Positions 45,477-58,606 of a DNA stretch of 64,000 bases are shown here, one piece after another. Under the pieces are notes generated by a model. The model was not told the origin of the DNA. It did not search any database and saw nothing but the letters and a program-made list of their open reading frames with translations. This stretch comes from Bettongia penicillata ogilbyi (taxonomy: Eukaryota > Chordata > Mammalia > Diprotodontia > Potoroidae), in contig JAJHZJ010000694.1 of assembly GCA_023548195.1 (NCBI GenBank), forward strand, positions 1,364,001 through 1,428,000. Direction: 5' to 3'. Position numbers and translations under genes: made by a program. How positions within the stretch are numbered: the first letter of the stretch is position 1; every line of letters begins with the position of its first letter.

Positions 45477-46256
45477 TACTAGTTAAAATTTATCAGATTG
45501 GCTAACATGACAGAAAAGGAAAATGCTAATTGTTGGGAGAGATGTAAAAAAAATAGGGATACTAATGCATTGTAGGTGGAGTTGTGAACTGGCCCAACCA
45601 TTCTGAGGAGCAACTCGGACCTATGCTCAAAGAGTTATGAAATCATGCATACCCTTTGACCCAGCAATATCACTACTGGATCTGTATCCCAGGAGACAAA
45701 AGAGAAAGAATCTATATATTAAGATGTTTATACAAGCTATTTTTGTAGTGGCAAAAAATTGGAAATTGAAGGGATGCCTATCAACTGGGGAATGGCTGAA
45801 CAAGCTGTGGTATATGATTATGATGGAATACTATTGTGCTATAACAAATGAGCAGGATGTTTCCAGAAAAACCTGGGAAGGCTTATATGAACTGATGCGA
45901 AGTGAAATGAGCAGAACAAGGAAAACGTTGTACATAGTAACAGCAATATTGTAACAATGATCAACTGTGAAAGACTTAACTATTCTGATCAAGACAATTC
46001 CAAAAAGTCTATAATGAAAAACGCTATCTACCTCCAGAAAGAGAATTGATGAACTCTGAATGCAGATGGATACTAATTTTTTTCACTTTTTCTGGCTTTG
46101 TTTTTTTGAAGTATGGCTAATACAGAAATGTGTTTTGTATGATTTCACATATGTAATGAATATCATATTGCTCAATGGGAGGTGGAGGGGCTAGAGAAAG
46201 GGAGAGATTTGGAACTCAAAAGTTTTTTTAAAATGTTAAAAGAAGAAAATACAAAA
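45477..46256 (+). mobile_element. L1 3' end with 10-bp TSD, nested
   Basis: A 5'-truncated L1 starts in the ORF2 tail (agattggctaacatgacag) and runs through the 3' UTR to an A-rich end. atagctatgt occurs on both sides (45467-45476 and 46257-46266). The insertion lies inside an older repeat, so relative age is clear. Confidence 0.85.
45637..45954 (+). pseudogene. L1 ORF2p C-terminal fragment
   Basis: A 105-codon frame carries CIPFDPAISLLDLYP, then FVVAKNWKLKGCLSTGEWLN and MMEYYCAIT, the same blocks as in the left-edge copy. The segment upstream holding the cysteine motif is broken by shifts, and the frame's first Met is not a genuine start. Non-functional. Confidence 0.8.
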
Positions 46257-46520
46257 ATAGCTATGTGAAAAGTGAGGTAACAAATGTGAGAGATATTGTG
46301 GAGGTAGAAATGTTAAGATTTGGCATGTGAGAGTAAGGAGTTGAAGATAATGTCTGGATCAGAAACTGGGAGATTGCAGGAATGGTGGTGGCATTGATAG
46401 AAATTAAGAAAGCCAGTAGAAGGATGGGGGAGTATTTGGGGATGTAATTCTATACTGGACATGTGTAGATTGTTGTCTCCATGATATCCAGCTCCAAATG
46501 TCCAATGAGTGAGTTGAGAC

Positions 46521-46834
46521 TTTAATGAGAGAATCTTTCTTTAAAACCAGGATAATCCAGAATCCAGGAGTCTCTGAATCTAGGCACCCAAGTAGGTTCC
46601 AGATTTCAGAAAATTCAGAAGATTCTTCGCCTTAGATTAGAAGACAGTGGTGAAGGATGTTTAGAAAGTACCAGAAGGCAAAAGCCCTGGGGCCAAGGCT
46701 AAGTTTCCATGTACTGGTTCCAAGAAGAATTTGTTTCTTCCAGGAAACTGACAAATATCATCAAAGTCTTAAGGCCTCAGGCAAAAACTTTAATATGGAG
46801 CAGAAGCCCAGGATTTGAGTTAGATCAAAGATTC
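46521..46834. other. No recognised feature
   Basis: Intergenic; nothing supported. Confidence 0.4.
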
Positions 46835-47055
46835 TTAATCTTTTTGTGCTGTGAACCCCTTTGACAGTCTGGTAAAGACTATGAACCCCTTCTCTGAATA
46901 ATATGTTTATTTTTTAAAAATTTACAATTGAAAGAAATGTTAAATTTCAATTAAGTTTAGTGAAAATAAAGAGGAATTTTTTCCCATCCAAATTTATGGA
47001 CCCCTTGAAATCCTCCCACAGACTTATGGGCCCCTGATTAAGAACCTTTGAATTA
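46835..47055. mobile_element. hAT-Charlie-like MITE
   Basis: Ends are inverted: attcttaatctttttgtgc at the left and cccctgattaagaacctttg at the right. Between them are gaacccctttgacagtctgg and tttatggaccccttg, typical of this Charlie-type group. Confidence 0.75.
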
Positions 47056-47706
47056 GATAAAACTATGTCAAAATAAACATTAAGAATATGTCTATTTTTT
47101 ATCTAGTCATGAATTTAAATGCTAAGATGCTTATGCTTTCTTTCTTTTTTTTTAAACCAGAGCTATAATTTTATCAATAGTGAGCCCAGACAAGGAAATA
47201 ACTTTGGAGATCAGCACATTCTCTGCAACACACAGGTGTGGAGATGTCTATGGCAAATGTTGTTATTTTTGATTTTACTAAAAAAGAGTTTACCTAGATT
47301 TAAGGGTCAAATAACTGCAAAATCCCAGGCTGTGACTTACTGAGAGGAGCTTTGCTCTTTGAGTGAACCATATTTCTATTAACATGTCAAGCCATTCTAG
47401 TGAAGTTTTCTTTAAACTGAAGATTAACTGGTGCCTCCCAGACCTTAATTTTCTATAGGGTTTTTCATGAGGGGCACCTCAGGTCTAGCAGAAAGTAGGA
47501 TTTTGGGGGAACAGTAACCCTCTGTGTTTGTTCTCGGAGCAGAAACCATATATCCTAGCTCTCTGCCTTCACCAGTCCATCCAACTAAAAGTCTTTTGAT
47601 GTTCATATTTTTTTAAAAGCAAAAAGTTTTCATCTTTTTTTCTTCTCAGCAGTACTTTCAGACTATGAACTATGGTTTACTGGGGAAAGAAGGTAGAAAA
47701 ATTTTT
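47056..47706. other. No recognised feature
   Basis: Intergenic sequence up to the left TSD of the 47.7 kb insertion (47707-47721). Confidence 0.4.
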
Positions 47707-47732
47707 TTAAAAAGAACATGGAGGAGGAGGAG

Positions 47733-47744
47733 CCAAGATGGCGG
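47733..47744 (+). promoter_or_regulatory. YY1-like site at the element's 5' end
   Basis: ccaagatggcgg, identical to the site at 20836-20847, and again within the first 25 bases of the element. Confidence 0.65.
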
Positions 47745-48372
47745 AGTAGAAAGACTCACATATGCTAGCTCCGAATCCACAGCCCATACATTTCCTGTAA
47801 AACTAACTCCCCACAAATTCTGGAGCAGTGGAAGATGTACAGCAACGCAGTGGAGGAGATTTCTGTTCCAGAGAGCCCTGAAAAACCAGCACCAAAGGTC
47901 CGTCATGCACCGTACAGTGGAGCCCAGCCCTGGCCGTGTGGCCCCGAGAGAAGCAGATCCGAGAAGGCTTCAGGGACAGAATCTCCGGAGGCCGCAAAGG
48001 TCCCTCCACCCACAGGCGCTACAGGTCAGTGAGAGAGACTTCTGGGCTGGCCGAGAGGGGAGCGGGGTGTCTCCAAAACTCAGGCCCCCTCGGGAGGCAG
48101 TGGCAGAGGCAGCAGCGGCCCGGGACTTCCAGAGCAGACAGGACCTCAGATCCATTACTGAAGATCTCTGCATAAACCTCCTGAGGGAACTGAGCCTGGG
48201 AGGTGGCCCTGCCCCCACCTGAGCACCAGAACTTAAGCTCACATTGAATAGCAGCCACACCCTCCGCTGAAAGCCCTGAGGCTGGGGAGCAGCATTTGAA
48301 TCTCAGACCCCAAGCACTAGCTGGGTGGATCTAGGAGGGGGTGGAGAGGAAGTCAAGTAACTGACTGGGAAA

Positions 48373-48845
48373 ATGACAAGAAAAGGGAAAAAAAATAAAA
48401 CCATAGAAGGTTACTTTCTTGGTGAGCAGATGTTTCCACCTTTCCTTTCTGATGAGGAAGTACAATGCTTACTATCAGGGAAAGACACAGAAGCCAAGGT
48501 CTCTGTATCCCAAACATCTGAAATATATATCCAATGGGCTCAGGCCATGGAAGAGTTCAAAAAGGATTTTGAAAATCAACTTAGACAGGTGGAAAAAAAA
48601 CTGGGAAGAGAAATGAGAGAGATGCAAGAAAAGCATGAAAAACAGGTCAATACCCTGCTATAAGGAGACCCAAAAAAATGCTGAAGAAAATAACACCTTG
48701 AGAAATAGGCTAACTAAATTGGCAAAAGAGGTTCAAAAAGCCAATGAGGAGAAGAATGCTTTCAAAAGCAGAATTAGCCAGATGGAAAAAGCTCACTGAA
48801 GAAAATAGTTCTCTCAAAATTAGAATGGAACAGATAATGACTTTC
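48373..48845 (+). pseudogene. Broken HAL1/L1 ORF1 fragment
   Basis: The ATG at 48373 opens MTRKGKKNKTIEGYF and runs 96 codons to a TAA at 48661, where a small change (ccctgctataagg against cctttgtaaagg in the better copy) has shifted the frame. The ORF1 sequence continues out of frame to 48845 and is cut off in the coiled coil. The RRM and C-terminal domains are missing. Confidence 0.85.
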
Positions 48846-48954
48846 TTAAAAAGAACATGGGCAACTCAATCAAATAAATGTTTTTGCCTGAAATATCCAG
48901 ATGAGTAGTGAAATTTGTGTATAATAAAGCATGACTTTCTTCTCTGTCTAAAAG

Positions 48955-49210
48955 AGTGCTTCTCAAAGTGTAGTCCAGGGATGTTTATAATATGATTGTC
49001 AATTTTATTTCTGGCATGAATTAATAATTTGTTCATGATATTTAATAAAAACCAGACATTGCCTCACTGGTGTCTCATCAAAGGTAGTGCCGTTCATCCA
49101 TTAATTCAAGTGGCAGTTTTATTCATAGTAGAAACTGGGACAAATGATCTGAAAGGTCTTTTACCACATTGTACTCAGACTAGAAAAGTTCAAAAACCAT
49201 GGCTCTAGAT
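48955..49210. mobile_element. hAT-like element, diverged
   Basis: The left end gtgcttctcaaagtgtagtcc, with gggatg, and right end gttcaaaaaccatggct suggest a Charlie-type hAT. The right terminus is weak. Confidence 0.5.
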
Positions 49211-49214
49211 TCCT

Positions 49215-49335
49215 TTCTACCTCATATATATCTATATATAGAGATGTATATGTATATGAAAGATACATATATGAAAAATATATATATGAAAGAAAACCTT
49301 TCTACATCATATATGTCTATCTATAGATGGATATT
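49215..49335. repeat. AT-rich microsatellite with a local duplication
   Basis: tttctacctcatatatatct and tttctacatcatatatgtct (about 80 bp apart) head two similar blocks filled with TATA, TATG and GAAAAA units. Confidence 0.75.
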
Positions 49336-49349
49336 TAAAAGTCAGAAGA

Positions 49350-49425
49350 AATTCATTCATTCATTTATTCACTCAACAACTCTATTAAACCCAAACACGT
49401 GCTAGGTGCATGGGGGAGATATAAA
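49350..49425 (-). mobile_element. L2 terminus
   Basis: Contains attcattcattcatttattc, cgtgctaggtgcatggggg and gatataaaggtaa, the inverted L2 end. Confidence 0.6.
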
Positions 49426-50089
49426 GGTAATTAAAACTGTCTTTTTAGAGTCATGAGTTGACCCTCCATGCATGGTCTTTGGCCATGTGTTTCCTAGTTG
49501 TGTTCCTCTCCATATGAATGTTCCCTTTGCATATTCACTCTTCCCACTGATGATGAATATGTTTGTAAGAGAGTGTGTCTCAGATTTATGGAGGAAAAGA
49601 ATATTTTATTACTTTTTCTCTTTAGTAAAGAATGTCTTTTGTTTTAAACTTATTTTATCCTCTGAACGATTATTTAAAAGTAAACACATTGATGAGGGCT
49701 CATGACTTTTCAGAGGATGCAGGCCTACTAAGAGCCTTGAACATGGAACAGCTTCATCTGATGAACCCACTCTGTAAGTTCAGTTTGGGGGAGTCTACCC
49801 ACAATTATTAGATATAGGTTGCCCCTAAATACTAAATGTCCTGGGGTACTCTATATACTATAACTCCAGTACAGACTTTGAGAGAACTTCTGATTAATGA
49901 AATAGTTTTATGCAAGAGGTGATATTTGAGTTGGCTTTTAAAGTCAGGCAGGATTTCAAAAAGCGAAGATGGGGCAAAAGAGGACAGACATAAGGCTTTT
50001 GGAAATGTAAGTCGGATAGCTCAAGAGAGAGTTTAGGGCTGGAAATAAAGATTTAGGAATAATCTAAAGAGAAGTATCAGTTGAACCTA
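49426..50089. other. Mostly unassigned; scrap of an ancient repeat
   Basis: Near 49915-50060 the phrases aagaggtgatatttgagttggc and ggctggaaataaagatttagg resemble the old repeat seen near 45300-46500. The rest is unassigned. Confidence 0.4.
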
Positions 50090-50245
50090 CAGGAATGAAT
50101 GAAATTGTCTATGGAAAGAATTTAAGCAGAGGAAAATAGAGGAAGGGAGAGGAAGGAAACAAAGGAAAGAGGAAAAGAGGAAAGGAGAGAGAAGAAACTT
50201 GAAGGAAGCTGAATCGAGTAAAGGAGAGAGGAGAGCAGAAACAGG
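50090..50245 (+). repeat. Purine-rich tract
   Basis: Degenerate GGAA, GAGG and AAAGG units over about 150 bp on the plus strand. Confidence 0.75.
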
Positions 50246-50798
50246 AAAAAGACTGAATAGAATTTAGCTGCCAGTTACCTATTTCCTCTCTAACCACAAT
50301 AAAAAAACTCTCTTTTAGCTGTGCAACAGCACTTGTTTGTCCTTTTATGAAAGCAAAGGATTCTGGTTCTTTTTAAACTATTGTGAGTAGAACTGTTATG
50401 GGTAGGTAATACTACTTTGTAAGGCTCTGGGAGAGAAACGATCTTCTTAAAAGCCTAAACCCTAAAAACTTTACCCAAGCCTCATCGATCTCACAGCTAT
50501 GGGGCATTATTCAGGCTCAGACCTATTTATTGGGTTTAAGGTGGAAATTGCAGATATCTGAACGCATAGAAAAGTGAGCCCTGTGGCAACCCATTTTGAT
50601 AAAATCTGCAAGCTATGAAATAAGTGAGGCATACAAATCTCTAAACCAAACAAACAGGCAATTATTTAGCTAATTGAGGTGTGGATGTGAGCAAATTTTT
50701 TACCCAAAATGATCCAGGTGAAAGAAATTGGGCAACAATTTCAGTAAGAGTCAGAAATAACATCCACAGTGCTGATCAGATTTCTTGAACTAAGAACG
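50246..50798. other. No recognised feature
   Basis: Intergenic; nothing supported. Confidence 0.4.
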
Positions 50799-51022
50799 CA
50801 GTGGTTCTCAAATTATTTCATCTTATGGACCCTTTACATTCTCAAAAATTATTGAGGACCCTTCCCCACAAGGGCTCTTGTTTATATAGGTTAAATGGAG
50901 TGATATTTACTATATTAGAAATTAAAATGTTGTAGTATTATAAAAATTGTTTTGTCCTTGTGGGCTTCTTGAAAGACTCTGGGACCCCTAGGGGACTCAA
51001 AACCAGCCTTTGAGAACTGCTG
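50799..51022. mobile_element. hAT-Charlie-like MITE
   Basis: Starts cagtggttctcaaattattt and ends ctttgagaactgctg, an inverted pair. The interior (tggaccctttacattctcaaa, attattgaggaccc, ttgtttatataggtt) is that of a widespread Charlie-derived family. No exact 8-bp duplication remains. Confidence 0.8.
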
Positions 51023-51260
51023 GCATAATGAATAGAGAGCTGGATTGGAAGTAAGGAAGACATAGTTTCAGATTTTCTCTTTGACAAGAGCAACATGACT
51101 CTGGGTAAGTCATTTAATTTCTTTAAACTTCAGTTGTCTCATTGACAAAATGGATACAATAATATCTATAGAATCTACCTCATGGGAAAGTGATGGAATT
51201 CAAATGAAATAATACTTGTAAAGTGCTGGGTAAATGTTGGCCCTTATTCCTGATGATACC
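51023..51260 (+). mobile_element. MIR/THER1-type SINE
   Basis: Contains gaatagagagctggattgg, tgactctgggtaagtcatt, tctcattgacaaaatgg and tgtaaagtgctgggtaaatg. Confidence 0.8.
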
Positions 51261-53165
51261 TGGTAAAAGGTGTAGCCCCCATAAGACATATTTATGTCTA
51301 GGAAGAGTAACTGATGATTGTGTAGGTATTTGATAATGAAGATAGGTGAATTTTATGGATGTTTAAAAACCCGTTTTAATTTGTGACTTTACTATTTCCT
51401 CACAATGTATATTAACAGCCCTGAGTATTACCCCTCTTCTCTCCTTCCTTCCTCTTCCCTCCTGGCATTTATTGAAACTGCATAACTTACATAAGATTTA
51501 CTTCTCAAATCTTTGTACTGACTAATGGCAAGCTTCTGGGATGATTTTTTAAAATAATTATTGTTTTCTGAAAAATTCATATAATATAGCATATGACAGA
51601 TTACCCTAGTCATATATTTTGATTCACAATGACTAGATACAAATATAAGACAGAGAAGACATCGTATATATTACTAATCAGGGAAGAAAAAGACCTCTCT
51701 AATCAATGTCTTGCAAAACCATTAACCAAAGCCCTAAATTGTAGCACATATAATTGAAAAATGAAAATGATCCATCTACCCATGACAGGATGATCGCCAT
51801 TCCATAAAAATTCTTTTAATGCATGTGTGGGAGGAAAGGACCAACTGTACTCTCCTATAATCAGCTCAATAACAGTCTTCAAAACTGAAGAACAAAGGTT
51901 GTCTACCTGACCAGGGGTAGAGGCCAGAATTTCCCAATTTAACTGATAAAAAAGCCAGGATTCTGCCTGCCCACTCTCACTTTTAATACCCATTTTATTT
52001 CTTATAGTGAATTAGAACTGACATTTTATGGAATCTGTATTCATTTCTAAGTGAAATCTATTTCATTTTACATATGTGAATAAAACCCCTCAAATCCTCA
52101 AGATTCCTTAGAAATACTCGATACTTATACCCCAAACTGCTCTCAACCTACAAAGCATGATGACCTCATCCATAGAAAGAGCTTGAATTCTGTGACATGG
52201 TACCCAGCAACCTTTCTTCCTATGGAGAAATTACTTGTAAATTTCTTTATGTTAAGATAATTGCTCCCCAGGGTTCAAAGTAAGGAAAGGACAGTCAAGT
52301 ACTGAAAGATGTGAGTGAGGCAGGAAGCTGAGCACAAAGTATTAAGCAGGAGGAGTTGGTAAGAGAGTAAGCCGCCTACACAACAGGAAAAGATGAAGAG
52401 GAAAGTGTATCACAGTGACATCTCACTTGAAGATCCAACAGATAAAGGCTTTAAGATCTAGTAGTAGACTACTATCTACTGTTTAGAATTGCCTGTTCTA
52501 CTCATGATAGAACTGACCATTGCCTATATCAATTTTATTTCAATTCAAATGTTTTTTCCTATTGATAATTGGGTAGAGTACCCTTATTTTTGTTGTTGTC
52601 ATCTTATTTTTAACCTTTCAGAAGACATGATTAATTTCAATCATAACGTCAATACAATTTTAATGATGTTTTCCTTAACAGTGGCTTCAAGGGCCATGCA
52701 GGAAATCTTAAATCTCATGCACCCCTAAGATATCAGGTTGGCCATCCATGTAAAATACTTTTCTTCTTTCCAGATCCATTACATTGATTTTTCAAAAAGA
52801 AAAAGTTTTATTGGTTCTCTGTGCTTTTTGTTTTTACTTTATTGTTACTCTGAAATTAAACATCAAAGGAAATGGACACTTTTACACAGACATATGCATA
52901 CCTTTTTTATATACATATTAGAACAGAAAAAGGATTGTACAAGAAACTGAAATTTTTATTACATGTAGCTAGCTTGTGTTTTTATAAACTACATTCATTT
53001 CATGTTACCACTACTTTATCCTCTGAAATTTTCTGGAACAGAGAATAGTGAAGGAAAACTGACCAATAAAGCAAATGTTTCATAACAGAGTATGCCTCAT
53101 GCCACACCTGAAGTCCCTCACCTCTTTCCTGAGGGGAGGGCAATTTGTCTTATCATTTATTCTCC
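51261..53165. other. Unassigned intergenic sequence
   Basis: Unique-looking, AT-rich. Open frames at 51993-51703 (minus), 52489-52728 and 52738-52950 (plus) carry no recognisable domain. Confidence 0.4.
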
Positions 53166-54640
<1,475 letters not shown>

Positions 54641-55034
54641 AGCACAATTAACCTATTTCATGGTGTTAAAGTATTATACTTTGGTTTTAGAAGATTATGC
54701 TGATTATACCTTCAAGTACTAGAGAAAGAGATGGTTCAGGATTACATGGTTTACAATTAATAGGAACTTTTGTGCATATTCTAAACAGACCTTATCTTAG
54801 ATGATTATAAGCATGAAGATAAGATGAAAGCTATAAGTTTATCTATTTTGGGAATGACGTGAGGTAAATGGAACCTCACTATGCTCCACAGTTCCAAGAT
54901 GCTAGAGCAAAAGATTGAACACCTTTCTTCTGTTTTAAAAGAATTTTGTCCTCTGCTCCAATCTGATTCAAGGGATGTCTGGAGGTTGAGTTGGTTCCTG
55001 GGCTGATTCAATGTAAGAAAAGCCTAGACTAATA
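54641..55034. other. No recognised feature
   Basis: Intergenic; nothing supported. Confidence 0.4.
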
Positions 55035-55700
55035 TGAGGAAAATGTTGGATGTTGGAAGAGATGTGGGAAAAGCAGGACACTAATGCGCTGCTGGTGGAG
55101 TTGTGACCAGATTCAACCATTCTGGAGAGCAATTTGGAACTATGTCCAAAGGGTTATAAAACTGTGCATACCCTTTGATCCAGCAATATCATTGCTAGGT
55201 CTACATTCCAAGAACATCCAAAAAAGGCAAGAAGACTTGTTTGTACAAAAAATATTTATAACAGCTCTTTTCATGATGGCTAAGAATTGGAAATCAAAGG
55301 GATGCTCATCAGCTGGGGAATGGCTAAACAAACTGTGGCATATGATTGTAACGGAATATTGTAAAAGACAAGTAGGCTGATTTCAGAAAAACCTGAAAAC
55401 ACTTACATAAGCTGATGCATGGTGAAGTGAACAGAACCAGGAGCACATGGTACATAGTAAAAGCAATATTGTTCAATGAAGAACTGTGATTGGCTTAGCT
55501 ATTGTCAGCAATACAATGACACAAGACAATCCCAAAGGACAAATGATGAAGCATACCGTGTGCCTCCAGGGAAAGAAGTGATATTGTCTGAATACAAACT
55601 GAAGCATGTTCTTTTTCACTTTCTTTTATTTTTTCTTTTATTTGAGCCTTTGCATATAAAATTACTAATCTAAAAATGTTTTACATAATTGCAACAACAA
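55035..55700 (+). mobile_element. L1 3' end, with broken ORF2 tail
   Basis: Begins in the ORF2 tail (gttggaagagatgtggg, ctgctggtggagttgtgacc). A 98-codon frame at 55084-55380 carries CIPFDPAISLLGLHSKN and SAGEWLNKLW. The 3' UTR follows (aagctgatgcatggtgaagtg, catggtacatagtaaaagc). The end is A-rich but no TSD was found. Confidence 0.8.
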
Positions 55701-55794
55701 AAAAAGGTCTAGAGATCAATCCATTTTACTGTAAATTACCAGCACCAAGTGGAATTCAGACTTACCAAACATCCATAGAGTTAGAACTGCTGCT

Positions 55795-55985
55795 AGGGCC
55801 TTTTCAAAGTCATCTATTTCAGTCTTCTCATTCCAATACTCTCATTTTACTCACAAGGAACTGATACTTGAAGGGTTTCAGTGACTTGCCCAGGGTCACA
55901 AAGGTAGTAAGAAGTCAAATCAAGATTTGAATTCAAATATTCTGACTCCAAATCTACCATTCTTACCATGTACCACACTCTTAGA
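55795..55985 (-). mobile_element. MIR-related SINE (MamSINE-like)
   Basis: Contains tctcattttactcacaagg, tcagtgacttgcccaggg, gatttgaattcaaatattc and a tail tcttaccatgtaccacactc. Sister of 32240-32440. Confidence 0.7.
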
Positions 55986-57084
55986 TCTAGATTCTACCTT
56001 GTTCCCTCAAGGTTCTCTTCAAGCAAGAACCATGAAAATTGGAGTAGACTTATGGACCAAGACTAGAGAAGTGGGATCACACTGACCAGCCATTGGGGAT
56101 TAAAGAATTAGGGACTTTTCTCTGGGAAATTTGCCCTATACAATTCAGTGCTTAGTTGGACCCTGCTGCATTTCTACCTTCCATATTTCTCCTGTGCTTG
56201 CTGGATAGTAAACAAGAATCACTATTAATAATAATTTTCTACTGCATGTCCAGGACAATCCATCCAAAGAAAATTGGAACTTCTTCTTTACTGGAGTCCA
56301 GTCCCATCAATTTGATGCTCATTTTATACAAAGGCCATTGAGCAGAATTAATGTACCCAAACAAATAGAGTTTGTCCTTGTAACTGATTCAGGGTATGAC
56401 AGGAAACAAAAGGGCTGCCTTAATGGCCTCCTCTGGGAAATTTATTTTCAGAACATTGAGTTATTTTCTCCTGGCCTACGAGACTAGATTAAAATCTCGA
56501 AAAAAATAAACTTAGTTGTCTGTTCCCATAGAAATCACTTTTCAATGTAGCTCCATTTAAATTCTCTTGTAGTTGTTTAAGTCAAACAGTGTTATGATCT
56601 AGAAGTTATTCAGCTTCTTTCTATTTCCTTACACCTAGGAACCCCCTCTTAGCATGTGTTCCATACTCCCTAAAGGAAAATAGAGTTCAAGAGCTGTAAA
56701 GCACCAAAAATCAGGGGACCCAAGAGCTTTGTGGAATATCACCACTGACTTGCTTTGTGATATTTCAGACAATTACCCCTGTATTTTCTTTTCCTGTAAA
56801 AGCTAAAAAAAAAGCAGATCTGGAAGATCCTAGCTTGAGTCTAGCAGGCTTCCCTATCAGTCAGCCGGAAGGCCCTCATGGTACAACACATTTCTGGAAG
56901 TGTAGCTTTCTCCTGCCTCTCTGGTATGCACTGACACCCCATACATCCAAAGTAGCCTAAATGTAAATCTGGAATCTTCAGTAAATGGCTCATAAAGTAC
57001 CCCTTTATCTGCTGTTAACAGTGGGAATACTAGACCTTCCTCGAGAAGTCTTGTAGTAGCATCCTTTGGGATGCACAGGGCTCC
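55986..57084. other. Unassigned intergenic sequence
   Basis: No repeat or gene recognised. Short open frames (56156-56341, 56757-56960 plus) have no domain. Confidence 0.4.
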
Positions 57085-57300
57085 GACTAGGTCCAAACAC
57101 TTATTAGCTATATGGCAATGCGCAGATTGCTTAACCTTGCTAGACCTCAGTTTCTTTGTTTAGGAAACGAGAATAGCAATCACTTCACCACCAACTTCAT
57201 AGGGCTGACGTGAGGCACGTGCTTCACAAGTTTGTGCTGCTATACAAAGAGGAGAGGATGATGAGAAGGTGCTGATGAGCATGATGAACAATGATAAAGA
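57085..57300 (+). mobile_element. MIR-type SINE
   Basis: Contains cacttattagctatatggc, gcttaaccttgctagacctc, gggctgacgtgaggcacgtg and a degraded tail. Confidence 0.65.
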
Positions 57301-57384
57301 TAACACGGGGATGAATTAAGATGCCATCTTAATTTTTCGAGGGTCTAAATGTACGGAGTGCAGATAAAGACTCCAGGATTTTGT

Positions 57385-57705
57385 CTTAGAAGACACTACC
57401 TAGTCTAACCTCCTCATTTTACTAATGAATAAACTGAGGCACTGAGGAGGAAGAAAGGAAGGAAGGAAATGAGCATTTATTAAGAATACAATATATTATG
57501 CCAAACGCCGTGCTAAGCTCTTTACAAATATTATCTTATTTTATCCTCACAACAACCATGGGAAGTAGGTGCTATTATTATTCCCTATTTTACAGTTGAG
57601 GAAACTGAGGAAAACTGAGGTTAAATGACTTGCCCATGGTCACAATAAGTATCTAAGGACAGATATGAACTCAGGTCTTCCTGACTCCAGATCACAGCAG
57701 TGATG
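57385..57705 (-). mobile_element. Two adjacent MIR-type SINE pieces
   Basis: A first inverted piece (ctcctcattttactaatgaat, aactgaggcactgagg) ends near 57445 in a GGAAGGAAGG run. A second, longer inverted piece follows: gtgctaagctctttacaaat, cacaacaaccatgggaag, acttgcccatggtcac, actcaggtcttcctgac. Confidence 0.75.
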
Positions 57706-58357
57706 AGTAGCAGAGCTGAAAAAAGAAATCAGAGAAAAGGAAAAGGACTAGATAAATATATATAGTACCAGGATGCCTTAGAAACAAGATGGCAGGATGA
57801 ACTCGGGCCCCAGCCCCCAAAATGAGGCTCAACCACTTTTAACCTAAGAGATGTCTGAGATCTCTGACCCTTCAGGTCAGCTAAACTTCTCTCCATTTCT
57901 CCCCTTCTTTGGATTACTGTCAGGGAATTTCAGAATAAGGTGGAAGAAAAGTAGGAAGAGATTTGTAGCCAGGGTGATTGCATAAGGGAACAGGTGGGTT
58001 AGATAACCCTTACCCCAATTATTTTTATTTTGGTTTAGGTTTTTTTCCCCTTTTCACTCAAGCATTGGTTATGCTTTTCATTTTAAAATAAGAATTAAAA
58101 ACTAATATTATTAAAAGTACATAATTTTATGAACAACTACCTTTTATTTTTTCTTTTTACCAGGAGAAGGCATTTCTGGTTTGAAAATGTCAATGGGAAA
58201 TGGAATTTAACACATAAAATTCTTTACATCTAACTTTTTGGCCAATTATCTAAATAGTAAGCCGAGGAATAGTCACACTTTATTTTTCAAGTTACCAGAA
58301 ACCAGTGTGTTGTTATAGTTTCATATACATTTGATAATATATAAATAAACATCTTGT
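57706..58357. other. No recognised feature
   Basis: Intergenic; nothing supported. Confidence 0.4.
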
Positions 58358-58606
58358 AATTTAGTTGTTTCAGTTCTGTCTGACTCCTCATGACCCCATA
58401 TGGGGTTTTCCTGGCAAAGATAATGGAGTAATTTGCCATTTCCTTCTTCAGATCATTTTACAGATAAGGAAACTGTGGAAAACAGGATCAAGTGACTTAT
58501 CCACGGTCACATAACTAGTACACTTCTGAGGTTAGGTTTGAACACAGGTTCAAAGGCCAAGCCTGGAGTTCTATCCACTTCACCACCTACCTGCTGTTTA
58601 TATGTT
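58358..58606 (-). mobile_element. MAR1/WSINE-type SINE
   Basis: Nearly complete inverted copy: tagttgtttcagttctgtc, gaccccatatggggttttcc, ttgccatttccttcttcag, aactgtggaaaacagg, ctatccacttcaccacc. Confidence 0.85.

Larger units (their letters stand above)
45290..46520 (+). mobile_element. Ancient therian-type repeat, split by an L1 insertion
   Basis: Left part to 45476 includes aggaaaatcacttcagcag and tgccatagtccaggtgtgtg. The right part from 46257 includes gagagatattgtggaggtag, atgttaagatttggcatgtg, tactggacatgtgtagattg and gatatccagctccaaatgtcc. This phrase order occurs in a widespread old mammalian repeat whose name I cannot give with certainty. Confidence 0.55.
47722..48845 (+). mobile_element. 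5'-complete, 3'-truncated HAL1/L1 insertion without tail, 15-bp TSD
   Basis: Starts aggaggaggagccaagatgg, the element's true 5' end, and ends at aatgactttc inside the ORF1 coiled-coil region. There is no 3' UTR and no A-tail beyond the bases of the duplication. Perfect ttaaaaagaacatgg repeats flank it at 47707-47721 and 48846-48860. The site has the TT/AAAA form cut by L1 endonuclease. Relative to the 20.8 kb copy it has small deletions, including about 10 bp near 48790 and 7 bp near 48835. Confidence 0.8.
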
